NCBI GenBank assembly: GCA_947626615.1
Contig: CANQSW010000037.1
Coordinates: 1 to 11,121 of the forward strand
Direction of reading: 5' to 3'
DNA from: an uncultured Peptococcaceae bacterium
GTDB taxonomy: Bacteria; Bacillota; Dehalobacteriia; UBA4068; UBA4997
Length of the DNA: 11,121 nucleotides
Positions 1 through 6,863 of this stretch are shown here, piece by piece; position 1 is the first letter of the stretch; the number at the start of each line of letters is the position of its first letter. A program made the position numbers and the translations under genes. Below the pieces are notes generated by a model that saw nothing but the letters and a program-made list of their open reading frames with translations, ran no database searches and was not told the DNA's origin.

Positions 1-596
1 CGCAGAACACGTTCGGCGAGGTGCTGGCGGCCGCCGGCCTGCGGCAGCTGCGTATCGCCGAGACGGAAAAATACGCGCACGTCACGTTCTTCTTCAACGG
101 CGGCGTGGAAGAGCCGAACCCCGGCGAGGAGCGCGTGCTGGTGCCTTCGCCCAAGGTGGCGACTTATGACCTGCAGCCGGAGATGAGCACGGCGGAGGTC
201 TGCGCCAAGACTGTCGCGGCGATCGAGAGCGGCGAGTTCGACGCGATCATATTGAATCTGGCGAACCCGGACATGGTGGGCCACACCGGCGTGATACCGG
301 CCGCCGTCAAAGCGGTGGAGGTGGTGGACGACTGTATCGGCCGCATAGAACAGGCGATATTGCAAACCGGCGGGGCGCTGCTGCTGACGGCTGATCACGG
401 TAACGTGGAATGTCTGCTGGACGACGCGGGCCAACCGGTCACCTCGCATACCACCTCGCGCGTGCCGCTCGTTATGATCGGCTATCCCGGCCGCCTGCGG
501 GACGGCGCGCTCTGCGACTTGGCGCCGACCCTGCTGGAGATGCTGGAGCTGGCGCAGCCTAAGGAGATGACGGGCGCAAGCCTGATAATAAAATAA
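1..596 (+). CDS. gpmI: 2,3-bisphosphoglycerate-independent phosphoglycerate mutase, C-terminal part (5' end outside window)
   Basis: This is the last ~198 codons of cofactor-independent phosphoglycerate mutase, read in the frame that begins at base 3; the true start lies before the window. The enzyme interconverts 3-phosphoglycerate and 2-phosphoglycerate in cytoplasmic glycolysis and uses two Mn2+ ions. Family landmarks visible are AETEKYAHVTFFFNGG near the left edge, then NPDMVGHTG at 264-290, whose Asp (270-272) and His are metal ligands, then TADHGN (Asp-His at 393-398), and SHTTS with the last ligand His at 447-449. These match the alkaline-phosphatase-superfamily metal site. The C-terminus (TLLEMLELAQPKEMTGASL) is the usual end, so only the 5' side is missing. 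It lies 36 nt before eno with no terminator between, so the two are probably co-transcribed, as in many Firmicutes glycolytic operons. Confidence 0.97.
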   Translation, partial: QNTFGEVLAAAGLRQLRIAETEKYAHVTFFFNGGVEEPNPGEERVLVPSPKVATYDLQPEMSTAEVCAKTVAAIESGEFDAIILNLANPDMVGHTGVIPAAVKAVEVVDDCIGRIEQAILQTGGALLLTADHGNVECLLDDAGQPVTSHTTSRVPLVMIGYPGRLRDGALCDLAPTLLEMLELAQPKEMTGASLIIK

Positions 597-632
597 AAAA
601 ACGCCGCGTGGGCGGCAGCAGGAGGAGAGGAC

Positions 633-1916
633 ATGAGTTTTATCGTTGACGTGAACGCAAGAGAGATTTTGGACAGCCGGGGCAACCCCACCGTGGAAGT
701 CGAGGTTTTTCTGGACGACGGCGCTTTCGGCCGGGCGGCCGTGCCCTCCGGCGCTTCCACCGGCGTGCATGAGGCCGTGGAGCTGCGGGACGGCGAGAAA
801 GAGCGTTTTCTTGGCAAGGGCGTCTCGCAGGCCGTGAACAACGTGCTGGAGATCATCGCCCCCGCTATCGTGGGGCTTTCCGCCTACGACCAGGCCGCGC
901 TGGATCAGCTGTTGATCGACCTGGACGGCACCGAGAACAAAGGCAAGCTTGGCGCCAACGCCATTTTGGGCGTATCGCTGGCTGTGGCCAAAGCCGCGGC
1001 GGACAGCCTCGGCCAGCCGCTGTATCGCTATATCGGCGGCGTCAACGCCAAGCAGCTGCCCGTGCCGATGATGAACATATTGAACGGCGGCCAGCACGCC
1101 GACAACAACGTGGACATTCAGGAATTCATGGTGATGCCGGTGGGCGCGCCCTGCTTTGCCGAGGGTCTGCGTATGGGGGCGGAGATATTCCACAACCTGC
1201 GGGCCGTGCTGAAGGAAAAGGGCTGCGTCACCTCCGTGGGCGACGAGGGCGGCTTTGCGCCGAACCTTGGCAGCAACGAGGAGGCGCTGCAGGTCATCGT
1301 GGCCGCGATAGAGCGGGCGGGCTACCGCCCCGGCGAGGACGTTAAGCTGGCGCTGGACGTGGCGGCCAGCGAGATGTACTCCGACGGCAAATACGATCTG
1401 GCGGGCGAGGGCCGCGTGCTGACCGCCGCCGAAATGATCGACTATTACGCGGCGCTGCTGGATAAATACCCGATAGTCTCTATCGAGGACGGTCTGGCCG
1501 AGGACGACTGGGAGGGCTGGCGGCAGCTCACCGAGCGTCTGGGCGGCAGAGTGCAGCTGGTGGGCGACGACCTTTTCGTCACCAACACCGCGCGCCTGCA
1601 GCAGGGTATCGGCCGCGGCGTGGCCAACGCCATACTGATCAAGGTGAACCAGATCGGCACGCTCACCGAAACTTTGGACGCTATCGAAATGGCCAAACGC
1701 GCGGGCTATACGGCTATCGTTTCGCACCGCTCCGGCGAGACGGAGGATACCACCATCGCCGATATCGCCGTGGCGACCAACGCCGGGCAGATCAAAACCG
1801 GCGCGCCCTCCCGCACCGACCGCGTGGCGAAGTATAACCAGCTGCTGCGTATCGAGGAGGAGCTGGCCGACGCGGCCGTATATCCCGGCCCGGCGGCGTT
1901 CTATAACCTGAAATGA
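633..1916 (+). CDS. eno: Enolase (phosphopyruvate hydratase)
   Basis: Enolase dehydrates 2-phosphoglycerate to phosphoenolpyruvate in the cytoplasm. The 427-residue length is normal for the bacterial enzyme. Visible signatures are the mobile loop SGASTG (39-44), H155 and E164 in the NGGQHADNN...QEFM segment, catalytic E205 in GDEGGF, Mg2+ ligands D242, E285 (SIEDGL) and D312 (GDDLFV), catalytic K337 (LIKVNQ), the SHRSGE signature (365-370) and K388 in QIKTGAPSR. All key residues are present. The ATG at 633 is preceded by a strong AGGAGGAG Shine-Dalgarno (620-628) at good spacing. The gene follows gpmI, so consecutive glycolytic steps are encoded side by side, and its stop overlaps the trmO start (ATGA, 1913-1916), implying translational coupling. 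Codon use includes several AUA isoleucine codons, which is odd for a highly expressed gene in GC-rich DNA. Confidence 0.98.
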   Translation: MSFIVDVNAREILDSRGNPTVEVEVFLDDGAFGRAAVPSGASTGVHEAVELRDGEKERFLGKGVSQAVNNVLEIIAPAIVGLSAYDQAALDQLLIDLDGTENKGKLGANAILGVSLAVAKAAADSLGQPLYRYIGGVNAKQLPVPMMNILNGGQHADNNVDIQEFMVMPVGAPCFAEGLRMGAEIFHNLRAVLKEKGCVTSVGDEGGFAPNLGSNEEALQVIVAAIERAGYRPGEDVKLALDVAASEMYSDGKYDLAGEGRVLTAAEMIDYYAALLDKYPIVSIEDGLAEDDWEGWRQLTERLGGRVQLVGDDLFVTNTARLQQGIGRGVANAILIKVNQIGTLTETLDAIEMAKRAGYTAIVSHRSGETEDTTIADIAVATNAGQIKTGAPSRTDRVAKYNQLLRIEEELADAAVYPGPAAFYNLK

Positions 1917-2602
1917 GCGAAAAAGCGGAGCTGGCCATAATCGCGCACGTTTATAACGATTATCAGGAGAAGTTCGGCGTGCCGCGGCAGAGCGGCCTGG
2001 TGAACGAGGTCGTCTCCGCCGTGGTGCTTTGCCCGGAATATCGCCGGGAGGGCGTGTTCCGCGGGCTTTCCGGCTTCTCGCATATCTGGCTGCTCTGGCA
2101 GTTTTCCGAAAATCTGGGCGAGGGCTGGTCGCCCACCGTGCGGCCGCCGCGTTTGGGCGGCAACCGGCGCGTGGGCGTGTTTGCCAGCCGCTCGCCTTTT
2201 CGCCCCAGCCCCATCGGGCTTTCCGCCGTGCGCCTGCTCGGCGTGGAGCATGACCGGGAGCGGGGCGAATATCTGTTGGTGGCCGGGGCGGATCTGCTCT
2301 CCGGCACGCCGGTTTTTGACATCAAGCCATACGTGCCTTATGCCGACGCGATAGCGGACGCGGCCGGAGGCTTTGCCGTGCCGGGCGGCGCGCAGCGGCT
2401 GGCGGTGGACTTTCCGCCGGAGCTTTTGGCGCTGATCCCGGCGGACAGGCGGCCGGTGCTGTTGGCCGTGCTGGCGGAGGACCCTCGCCCGGGCTATCAG
2501 GACGACGCGGCGCGCGTCTACGGGCTTTGTTTTGCCGGCTACAACGTGCGCTTCCGGGTGGCCGGCGGCCGGCTCGTCGTGCTGGCGGTGGAAAACGCTT
2601 GA
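1913..2602 (+). CDS. trmO: tRNA (N6-threonylcarbamoyladenosine(37)-N6)-methyltransferase TrmO (TsaA-like)
   Basis: A 229-residue TrmO/TsaA family protein. The family uses S-adenosylmethionine to methylate t6A37 to m6t6A37 in threonine tRNAs, acting in the cytoplasm. Visible hallmarks are VRPPR (76-80), GVFASRSPFRPSPIGLS (88-104), and the block DLLSGTPVFDIKPYVPYAD (127-145), which together are diagnostic of the beta-barrel catalytic domain. A C-terminal DPRPGYQ (190-196) matches the small C-terminal domain of full-length TrmO. The start ATG overlaps the eno stop by four bases, so translation is probably coupled to eno. The stop codon (2600-2602) lies inside the -35 hexamer of the next promoter. 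TrmO biochemistry is known from E. coli; the assignment here is by motif only. The link with glycolysis looks positional, not functional. Confidence 0.93.
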   Translation: MSEKAELAIIAHVYNDYQEKFGVPRQSGLVNEVVSAVVLCPEYRREGVFRGLSGFSHIWLLWQFSENLGEGWSPTVRPPRLGGNRRVGVFASRSPFRPSPIGLSAVRLLGVEHDRERGEYLLVAGADLLSGTPVFDIKPYVPYADAIADAAGGFAVPGGAQRLAVDFPPELLALIPADRRPVLLAVLAEDPRPGYQDDAARVYGLCFAGYNVRFRVAGGRLVVLAVENA

Positions 2603-2627
2603 CAAAGCGGCGCGTTTTTGGCATAAT
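2599..2627 (+). promoter_or_regulatory. SigmaA-type promoter for the riboswitch-terC transcript
   Basis: TTGACA (2599-2604) is a perfect -35 hexamer. A 17-bp spacer separates it from CATAAT (2622-2627), a 5/6 match to the -10 consensus. The expected start point is near 2634, about 25 nt before the aptamer. The -35 box contains the trmO stop codon, so the terC unit begins where the eno-trmO unit ends. Near-consensus boxes suggest strong constitutive initiation, leaving control to the downstream riboswitch. Confidence 0.8.
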
Positions 2628-2654
2628 AAACGGAGCGTTAGCGAAATAAATAAC

Positions 2655-2750
2655 TGCATATTAAGGGGAGTAACTTGTAAATTACAGCGTCGTCATACCC
2701 GGCTTCGGCCCGGCGCTGTATCCCGAAGCGGAAGTAAGACCTTAATATTT
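2655..2750 (+). ncRNA. yybP-ykoY manganese riboswitch aptamer upstream of terC
   Basis: The leader carries conserved yybP-ykoY elements in the right order: AAGGGGAGTAA (2663-2673), CGTCGTCATAC (2688-2698), GAAGCGGAAG (2725-2734) and AAGACCTT (2736-2743). P1 can form from ATATTAAGG (2658-2666) with CCTTAATAT (2740-2748), nine pairs. An internal arm pairs TACAGCG (2683-2689) with CGCTGTA (2714-2720) and is capped by a UUCG-like hairpin (2699-2713). This class binds Mn2+ and commonly controls TerC/Alx-family and other metal exporters, which fits the gene downstream. The 3' strand of P1 is also the 5' arm of the following terminator, so Mn2+ binding should favour P1 and read-through (an ON switch). 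Family membership is by motif recognition; the switching direction is inferred from the sequence and known members. Confidence 0.9.
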
Positions 2751-2785
2751 GCCTGACGGTGAATATTAAGGTCTTTATATTTTTT
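2736..2785 (+). terminator. Riboswitch-controlled intrinsic terminator before terC
   Basis: A perfect 14-bp stem pairs AAGACCTTAATATT (2736-2749) with AATATTAAGGTCTT (2762-2775) around a 12-nt loop. It is followed by a T-rich tract ending in six T's (2776-2785). Its 5' arm overlaps the 3' strand of aptamer P1 (2740-2748), so aptamer and terminator are mutually exclusive. It ends 20 nt before the terC ATG. With no other terminator after trmO, it may also stop read-through from the gpmI-eno-trmO operon when Mn2+ is low. Confidence 0.9.
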
Positions 2786-2804
2786 GAGGGGGCGTTTTAT
2801 TTTC

Positions 2805-3644
2805 ATGGGCAACGCAAAGCCGATCGGCCATTCCTTCCGGTGGGTGCTGTTCTGGGTGGCGGCCGCCATGCTGACGGCGGCGGGCATCTATTTTTGCATC
2901 GACCGCACCTACGCGCTGGAATTTGTCGGCTGCTATCTGCTGGAATTCAGCCTGAGCATGGATAACGTGTTCGTGTTCCTTTCGATATTCGCCAGCTTCG
3001 GCGTGCCGGAGGCGTATCAGCACCGCTGCCTGGCTTATGGCATCATCGGCGCGGTGGTGCTGCGCTTTCTGTTCATCATGCTGGGCGCGGCTATCGTCCA
3101 CAGCTTTTCGTGGGTGCTGTATATTTTCGGCTTTTTGCTGATATACAGCGGCCTCAAAATGTTCCGTGAAAAAGACGGCGGGGAGGAAAGATCGCCGCAC
3201 GATAACCCCGTGCTGAAGCTGATCAGCCGCCTGTTCCCGGTGACGCGCGATTTTGACGGCAGCCGCTTTATCACCAGAGAGCACGGCCACCTGCGTATGA
3301 CGCCGCTGTTTGCGGTGCTGATCGTGATCGAATCGTCCGACATCATGTTCGCCATAGATTCGGTGCCGGCGGCGTTTTCCGTTTCCAGCCATATGTACGT
3401 TATCTACGCGGCGAACATCTTCGCCATTTTGGGGCTGCGGCAGCTTTTCTTCGTGATCGAGCACATGCAGAACCGCTTCTGCTTTATGAAATACGGCGTG
3501 GCGGCGATACTCACGTTCACCGGCTTGAAGCTGGCGCTGCTGATCTTCGACGTGCATATCTCCATACCCGTTTCCATCGGTTTTATCCTCGTTATGCTGT
3601 GCGCCAGCATCGTGAGCTCGCTGGTCTACACCAGAGGGCGCTAG
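2805..3644 (+). CDS. terC: TerC/Alx-family integral membrane metal exporter
   Basis: A 279-residue polytopic membrane protein of the TerC family (Alx/YkoY type), members of which export Mn2+ or help metal loading of exported enzymes. Acidic residues in two membrane motifs are the family signature: EFSLSMDNVFVF (47-58) and VIESSDIMFAIDSVPA (174-189). About seven to nine hydrophobic helices are visible, including 12-32, 38-64, 77-98, 101-119, 167-190, 198-220, 230-249 and 253-274. I chose ATG 2805 with a GAGGGGG ribosome binding site (2786-2792). An in-frame TTG at 2784 lies in the terminator T-tract and is unlikely to be used. It is monocistronic between its own riboswitch and a strong terminator. 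Mn2+ export is inferred from the family plus the riboswitch; the name terC refers to the family and does not imply tellurite resistance. Confidence 0.93.
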   Translation: MGNAKPIGHSFRWVLFWVAAAMLTAAGIYFCIDRTYALEFVGCYLLEFSLSMDNVFVFLSIFASFGVPEAYQHRCLAYGIIGAVVLRFLFIMLGAAIVHSFSWVLYIFGFLLIYSGLKMFREKDGGEERSPHDNPVLKLISRLFPVTRDFDGSRFITREHGHLRMTPLFAVLIVIESSDIMFAIDSVPAAFSVSSHMYVIYAANIFAILGLRQLFFVIEHMQNRFCFMKYGVAAILTFTGLKLALLIFDVHISIPVSIGFILVMLCASIVSSLVYTRGR

Positions 3645-3672
3645 ACGCGGCCCGGCTCAATATCCGTCATCA

Positions 3673-3706
3673 TCGCCCGCCCGGCTTTGCCGGCGGGCGA
3701 TTTTTC
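3673..3706 (+). terminator. Intrinsic terminator of terC
   Basis: TCGCCCGC (3673-3680) pairs with GCGGGCGA (3693-3700). A further four pairs (3682-3685 with 3689-3692) surround a TTT loop, with one bulged C. Five T's follow (3701-3705). It lies about 28 nt after the terC stop and separates terC from the cysteine desulfurase unit. Confidence 0.9.
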
Positions 3707-3709
3707 GGT

Positions 3710-3737
3710 TTGACCGCGCCGCCCGCCGCCGCATAAG
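3710..3737 (+). promoter_or_regulatory. Possible sigmaA promoter for the cysteine desulfurase operon
   Basis: TTGACC (3710-3715) and CATAAG (3732-3737) are separated by 16 bp. They lie just after the terC terminator and just before the ribosome binding site GGGAGGGG (3747-3754). The -35 is good and the -10 is moderate (4/6). The leader would be very short. A promoter is needed here because a strong terminator precedes the gene, but the exact boxes are uncertain. Confidence 0.4.
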
Positions 3738-3760
3738 CTGACGTATGGGAGGGGAAGGCT

Positions 3761-4911
<1,151 letters not shown>

Positions 4912-4915
<4 letters not shown>

Positions 4916-5094
4916 GGCCCGCCTTGTTGGCGCTGGCCGCTTTTTTGCTGCTGCTGCCGGCGCTGCTCTGTCTTACGCAGGGCGGCTGGCTGCTGGCGGC
5001 CGGGGCGGCGGCGCTGGCCGTCTGGGCGCGGCTTATATGCTGGGTGCTGGCGGCCTGGCTGGCCTGGCGGCGCGGCGAGGACGAATACGCCTAA
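4912..5094 (+). CDS. Small hydrophobic membrane protein (60 aa), unknown function
   Basis: A 60-residue open frame begins at an ATG overlapping the cysteine desulfurase stop (ATGA, 4912-4915) and ends TAA at 5094. The product is almost wholly hydrophobic: one helix at about residues 4-22 (LLALAAFLLLLPALL) and one or two more between 26 and 51, followed by a charged tail RRGEDEYA. It looks like a small two-helix membrane protein. There is no strong ribosome binding site beyond a GGGGGCGAGG stretch (about 4901-4910), so translation is probably coupled to the upstream gene. I do not recognise a family. The tight overlap and clean stop favour a real gene, but high GC makes chance hydrophobic frames possible, so confidence is moderate. 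Confidence 0.55.
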
Positions 5095-5110
5095 AAATTT
5101 GCCGCGGCAG

Positions 5111-5140
5111 GTATAAAAGCGGCCGTTTGGGGGCATAAGC
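5111..5140 (+). promoter_or_regulatory. Possible forespore (sigmaF/sigmaG-type) promoter for spoIIR
   Basis: GTATA (5111-5115) matches the sigmaF/sigmaG -35 core. After a 15-bp spacer comes GGGCATAAGC (5131-5140), a partial match to their -10 elements (GGnnAnA and CATA cores). In B. subtilis spoIIR is a sigmaF-dependent gene, which gives this weak match biological sense. A perfect 10-bp palindrome TGCCGCGGCA (5100-5109) abuts it upstream, and GGCATAAG occurs again at 5143-5150. The last -10 positions deviate from consensus, so this is tentative. Confidence 0.4.
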
Positions 5141-5180
5141 AAGGCATAAGACAAAACTGCGTGCCAAGGGGGAGAGTTTT

Positions 5181-5873
5181 ATGCCGGAAAATAAGAGCAA
5201 ATACCCGCCGCAGGCTGCCGAGCCGCCGGGCGAGCGGCGTTTTTGCCGGGCGAACGACTATAAGCTGGACCTGACCGCGACCCTGCGCCTGCCGAAAAAA
5301 CGGCGGCTGCATTGGGACTGGCGTTTTCTGCTGCTGGCGCTGGCGTTTGGCGCGGCGCTTTCGCTGCTTGGCTTCTGGCCGCACCGGGCCGGGGCGGCGG
5401 CGCTGCCTTTCCGCCTGCATATAATTGCTAACAGCGACAGCGCCGCCGATCAGGCCGTTAAATTGCAGGTGCGCGACGCCGTGGTGGAATATCTGACGCC
5501 GCTTTTGGCCGAGGCTGCGGACGAAGCGGCGGCCGAGGCTGTCGTGGCCGAAGCGCTGCCGCAGCTGGAGCGGCTGGCCGGCGGGATAACGGCGGCCTAC
5601 GGCTATGGCGCGGCGGGCGAGATCGGCTGCTTTAACTTCCCGGCCCGGCGCTACGGCCACATTCGGCTGCCGGCGGGCGATTACCGGGCGCTGCGGCTGG
5701 TGCTGGGCGAGGGCGCGGGGCATAACTGGTGGTGCGTGCTGTTCCCGCCGCTCTGCTTTGTGGACGAATGCGGCGAGCTTAGAGCCTCTGCGGCGGCGGC
5801 GGAGGCGGAGCTTTTGGCGGGCGAGCGCGTGGTGCGCCTGAAAATCTGCGAGGTCTTTAACGCGGCCGGATAA
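5181..5873 (+). CDS. spoIIR: Stage II sporulation protein R (SpoIIR)
   Basis: A 230-residue SpoIIR. In B. subtilis it is made in the forespore and exported to the space between the two compartments, where it triggers SpoIIGA to cleave pro-sigmaE in the mother cell. Diagnostic motifs are RLHIIANSDS (78-87) with DQAVKLQVRDAV (90-101), the FNFPARRYGHIRLPAGDY stretch (151-168), and NWWCVLFPPLCFVDE (182-196). One hydrophobic signal or membrane segment lies at about 48-65, directly before the conserved domain. Start ATG 5181 has an AAGGGGGAGAG ribosome binding site. Unusually, about 47 charged, proline-rich residues precede the membrane segment; the good ribosome binding site and lack of an internal ATG support keeping them. 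It stands after an 86-nt gap, probably as its own unit, and is followed by a hairpin terminator. This gene is strong evidence that the organism sporulates. Confidence 0.95.
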   Translation: MPENKSKYPPQAAEPPGERRFCRANDYKLDLTATLRLPKKRRLHWDWRFLLLALAFGAALSLLGFWPHRAGAAALPFRLHIIANSDSAADQAVKLQVRDAVVEYLTPLLAEAADEAAAEAVVAEALPQLERLAGGITAAYGYGAAGEIGCFNFPARRYGHIRLPAGDYRALRLVLGEGAGHNWWCVLFPPLCFVDECGELRASAAAAEAELLAGERVVRLKICEVFNAAG

Positions 5874-5887
5874 GCGGCGGCCAATAG

Positions 5888-5926
5888 GCGGACAGTCATT
5901 TTTTGCGGGCTGTCCGCATATTTTTT
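5888..5926 (+). terminator. Intrinsic terminator after spoIIR
   Basis: GCGGACAG (5888-5895) pairs perfectly with CTGTCCGC (5910-5917) around a 14-nt loop, followed by ATA and six T's (5921-5926). It lies 14 nt after the spoIIR stop. It ends only 18 nt before the ylmC-like start, leaving no room for a conventional promoter between, so that gene depends on read-through or on a promoter overlapping the hairpin. Confidence 0.8.
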
Positions 5927-5944
5927 GCTGTGAGGTGGTGCGGT

Positions 5945-6244
5945 ATGTTCAAAATTTCCGATCTGCGCAGCAAGGATATCGTGAGCCTGGCCGACGGCAG
6001 CCGCCTTGGCCCGGTGCGCGACGTGGAGGTCGATCTGGCGGCGGGGCGGGTGCTGGCGCTGATATTGCCGGGCAGCGGCCGCTTTCTCGGCGTGTTTACG
6101 CGGGGCGAGGACGTTATCGTGCCCTGGGAGCAGATCAAAAAGATCGGCCGCGACGTGGTGCTGGTGGAATACAGCGGCCAGATACCCGAGCGGCCGCGGC
6201 CGTTTGGCTTTTTGCCCGGCTCCGACGACGATGCGGACGAATAG
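5945..6244 (+). CDS. YlmC/YmxH-family PRC-barrel protein (sporulation-associated)
   Basis: A 99-residue PRC-barrel protein of the YlmC/YmxH type, a small cytoplasmic beta-barrel family widespread in spore-formers and annotated as sporulation-related; its biochemical role is unknown. Family features are MFKISDLRSKDIV at the N-terminus, DGSRLGPVRDVEVDLAAGRV (17-36) and the late PWEQIKKIGRDVVLVE (60-75). The C-terminal ~20 residues are an acidic, Pro/Gly-rich tail (SDDDADE). Start ATG 5945 has a GAGGTGG ribosome binding site (5932-5938). An upstream in-frame TTG at 5903 lies inside the spoIIR terminator and is rejected. It precedes nrdR by 65 nt with no terminator, so they may share a transcript; a ylmC-nrdR neighbourhood is familiar to me from other spore-forming Firmicutes. 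Confidence 0.88.
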   Translation: MFKISDLRSKDIVSLADGSRLGPVRDVEVDLAAGRVLALILPGSGRFLGVFTRGEDVIVPWEQIKKIGRDVVLVEYSGQIPERPRPFGFLPGSDDDADE

Positions 6245-6309
6245 GCAGGAATTTGCCGCTTAACGTCGAAAATAAGAACAAACGATATTTCCGACAGGAG
6301 GGTCAGACT

Positions 6310-6765
6310 ATGCGTTGTTCTTATTGCGGCTATGAGGACTCCAAGGTGTTGGATTCCCGCCCGGTGGAGGACGGTTACAGCATCAGACGGCGGCGCGAGT
6401 GCCAGCGCTGCGGCCGGCGGTTCACCACCTACGAGAGGGTGGAGGAGGTCAATATGCTGGTCGTAAAACGCGACGGCAGCCGTGAGATATTCGATAAAAA
6501 CAAGATACTGGCCGGGCTGATGCGCGCCTGCGATAAGCGCCCCGTGCCGCTGAGCACGCTGGAAGAAATGGTCTCCGACATCGAAAAAGAGCTACGTAAC
6601 TCGGCGGAAAAGGAGATATCCGCCAAGCAGATCGGCGATATGGTGATGGAACGCCTGCGCCAGGTGGACGACGTGGCCTACGTCCGCTTTGCCTCGGTCT
6701 ACCGCAAATTTGAGGATATCGAATCCTTTATGAAGGAGCTGCGCAGCATGATGGGCCAGAAGTGA
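6310..6765 (+). CDS. nrdR: Transcriptional repressor NrdR of ribonucleotide reductase genes
   Basis: A 151-residue NrdR, the nucleotide-sensing repressor that binds paired NrdR boxes before ribonucleotide reductase operons when dATP is high. The N-terminal zinc ribbon has its four cysteines, MRCSYC (C3, C6) and CQRCG (C31, C34), with the basic RRRR (26-29) and RRFTTYE (36-42) segments that contact DNA. The ATP-cone covers about 49-139, beginning VVKRDGSREIFDKNKI (51-66) and ending VRFASVYRKFED (125-136). Length and motifs are standard and intact. Start ATG 6310 has an AGGAGGG ribosome binding site (6296-6302). No nrd structural gene and no obvious NrdR box lie in this window, so targets are elsewhere. 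Confidence 0.97.
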   Translation: MRCSYCGYEDSKVLDSRPVEDGYSIRRRRECQRCGRRFTTYERVEEVNMLVVKRDGSREIFDKNKILAGLMRACDKRPVPLSTLEEMVSDIEKELRNSAEKEISAKQIGDMVMERLRQVDDVAYVRFASVYRKFEDIESFMKELRSMMGQK

Positions 6766-6785
6766 CGCGCTGCGGCTGCAAAAAT

Positions 6786-6828
6786 AAAAAATACGCCGGA
6801 CGACTAAAGCCGTTCGGCGTATTTTTTT
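6786..6828. terminator. Bidirectional intrinsic terminator between nrdR and the nucleotidase gene
   Basis: ATACGCCG (6791-6798) pairs with CGGCGTAT (6815-6822). The stem extends four pairs inward (6799-6802 with 6811-6814, one G-U) around an eight-base loop. It has an A-run on the left (6786-6790) and seven T's on the right (6822-6828). A T-tract therefore follows the hairpin on either strand. It ends nrdR transcription rightward and the convergent minus-strand gene leftward. Confidence 0.9.
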
Positions 6829-6863
6829 GTGCGTTGCGCGCTGCAAAGGTCAGCACGGCATTA

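Noticed and set aside
1901..2659. 252-codon minus-strand open frame opposite trmO
   Set aside because: It is a shadow of trmO with Arg/His-rich composition and crosses the terC promoter.
2532..2756. 74-codon plus-strand frame across the trmO end and the riboswitch
   Set aside because: The region is explained by trmO, a near-consensus promoter and the Mn aptamer; the peptide has no family features.
2784..2804. TTG at 2784 as the terC start
   Set aside because: It lies in the terminator T-tract with no ribosome binding site upstream; ATG 2805 follows GAGGGGG.
2775..3557. 260-codon minus-strand open frame opposite terC
   Set aside because: The His/Arg/Gln-rich low-complexity product is typical of antisense shadow frames; terC motifs are on the other strand.
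5903..5944. TTG at 5903 as the start of the ylmC-like gene
   Set aside because: It sits inside the spoIIR terminator hairpin; the family N-terminus MFKISDL begins at ATG 5945, which has a good ribosome binding site.
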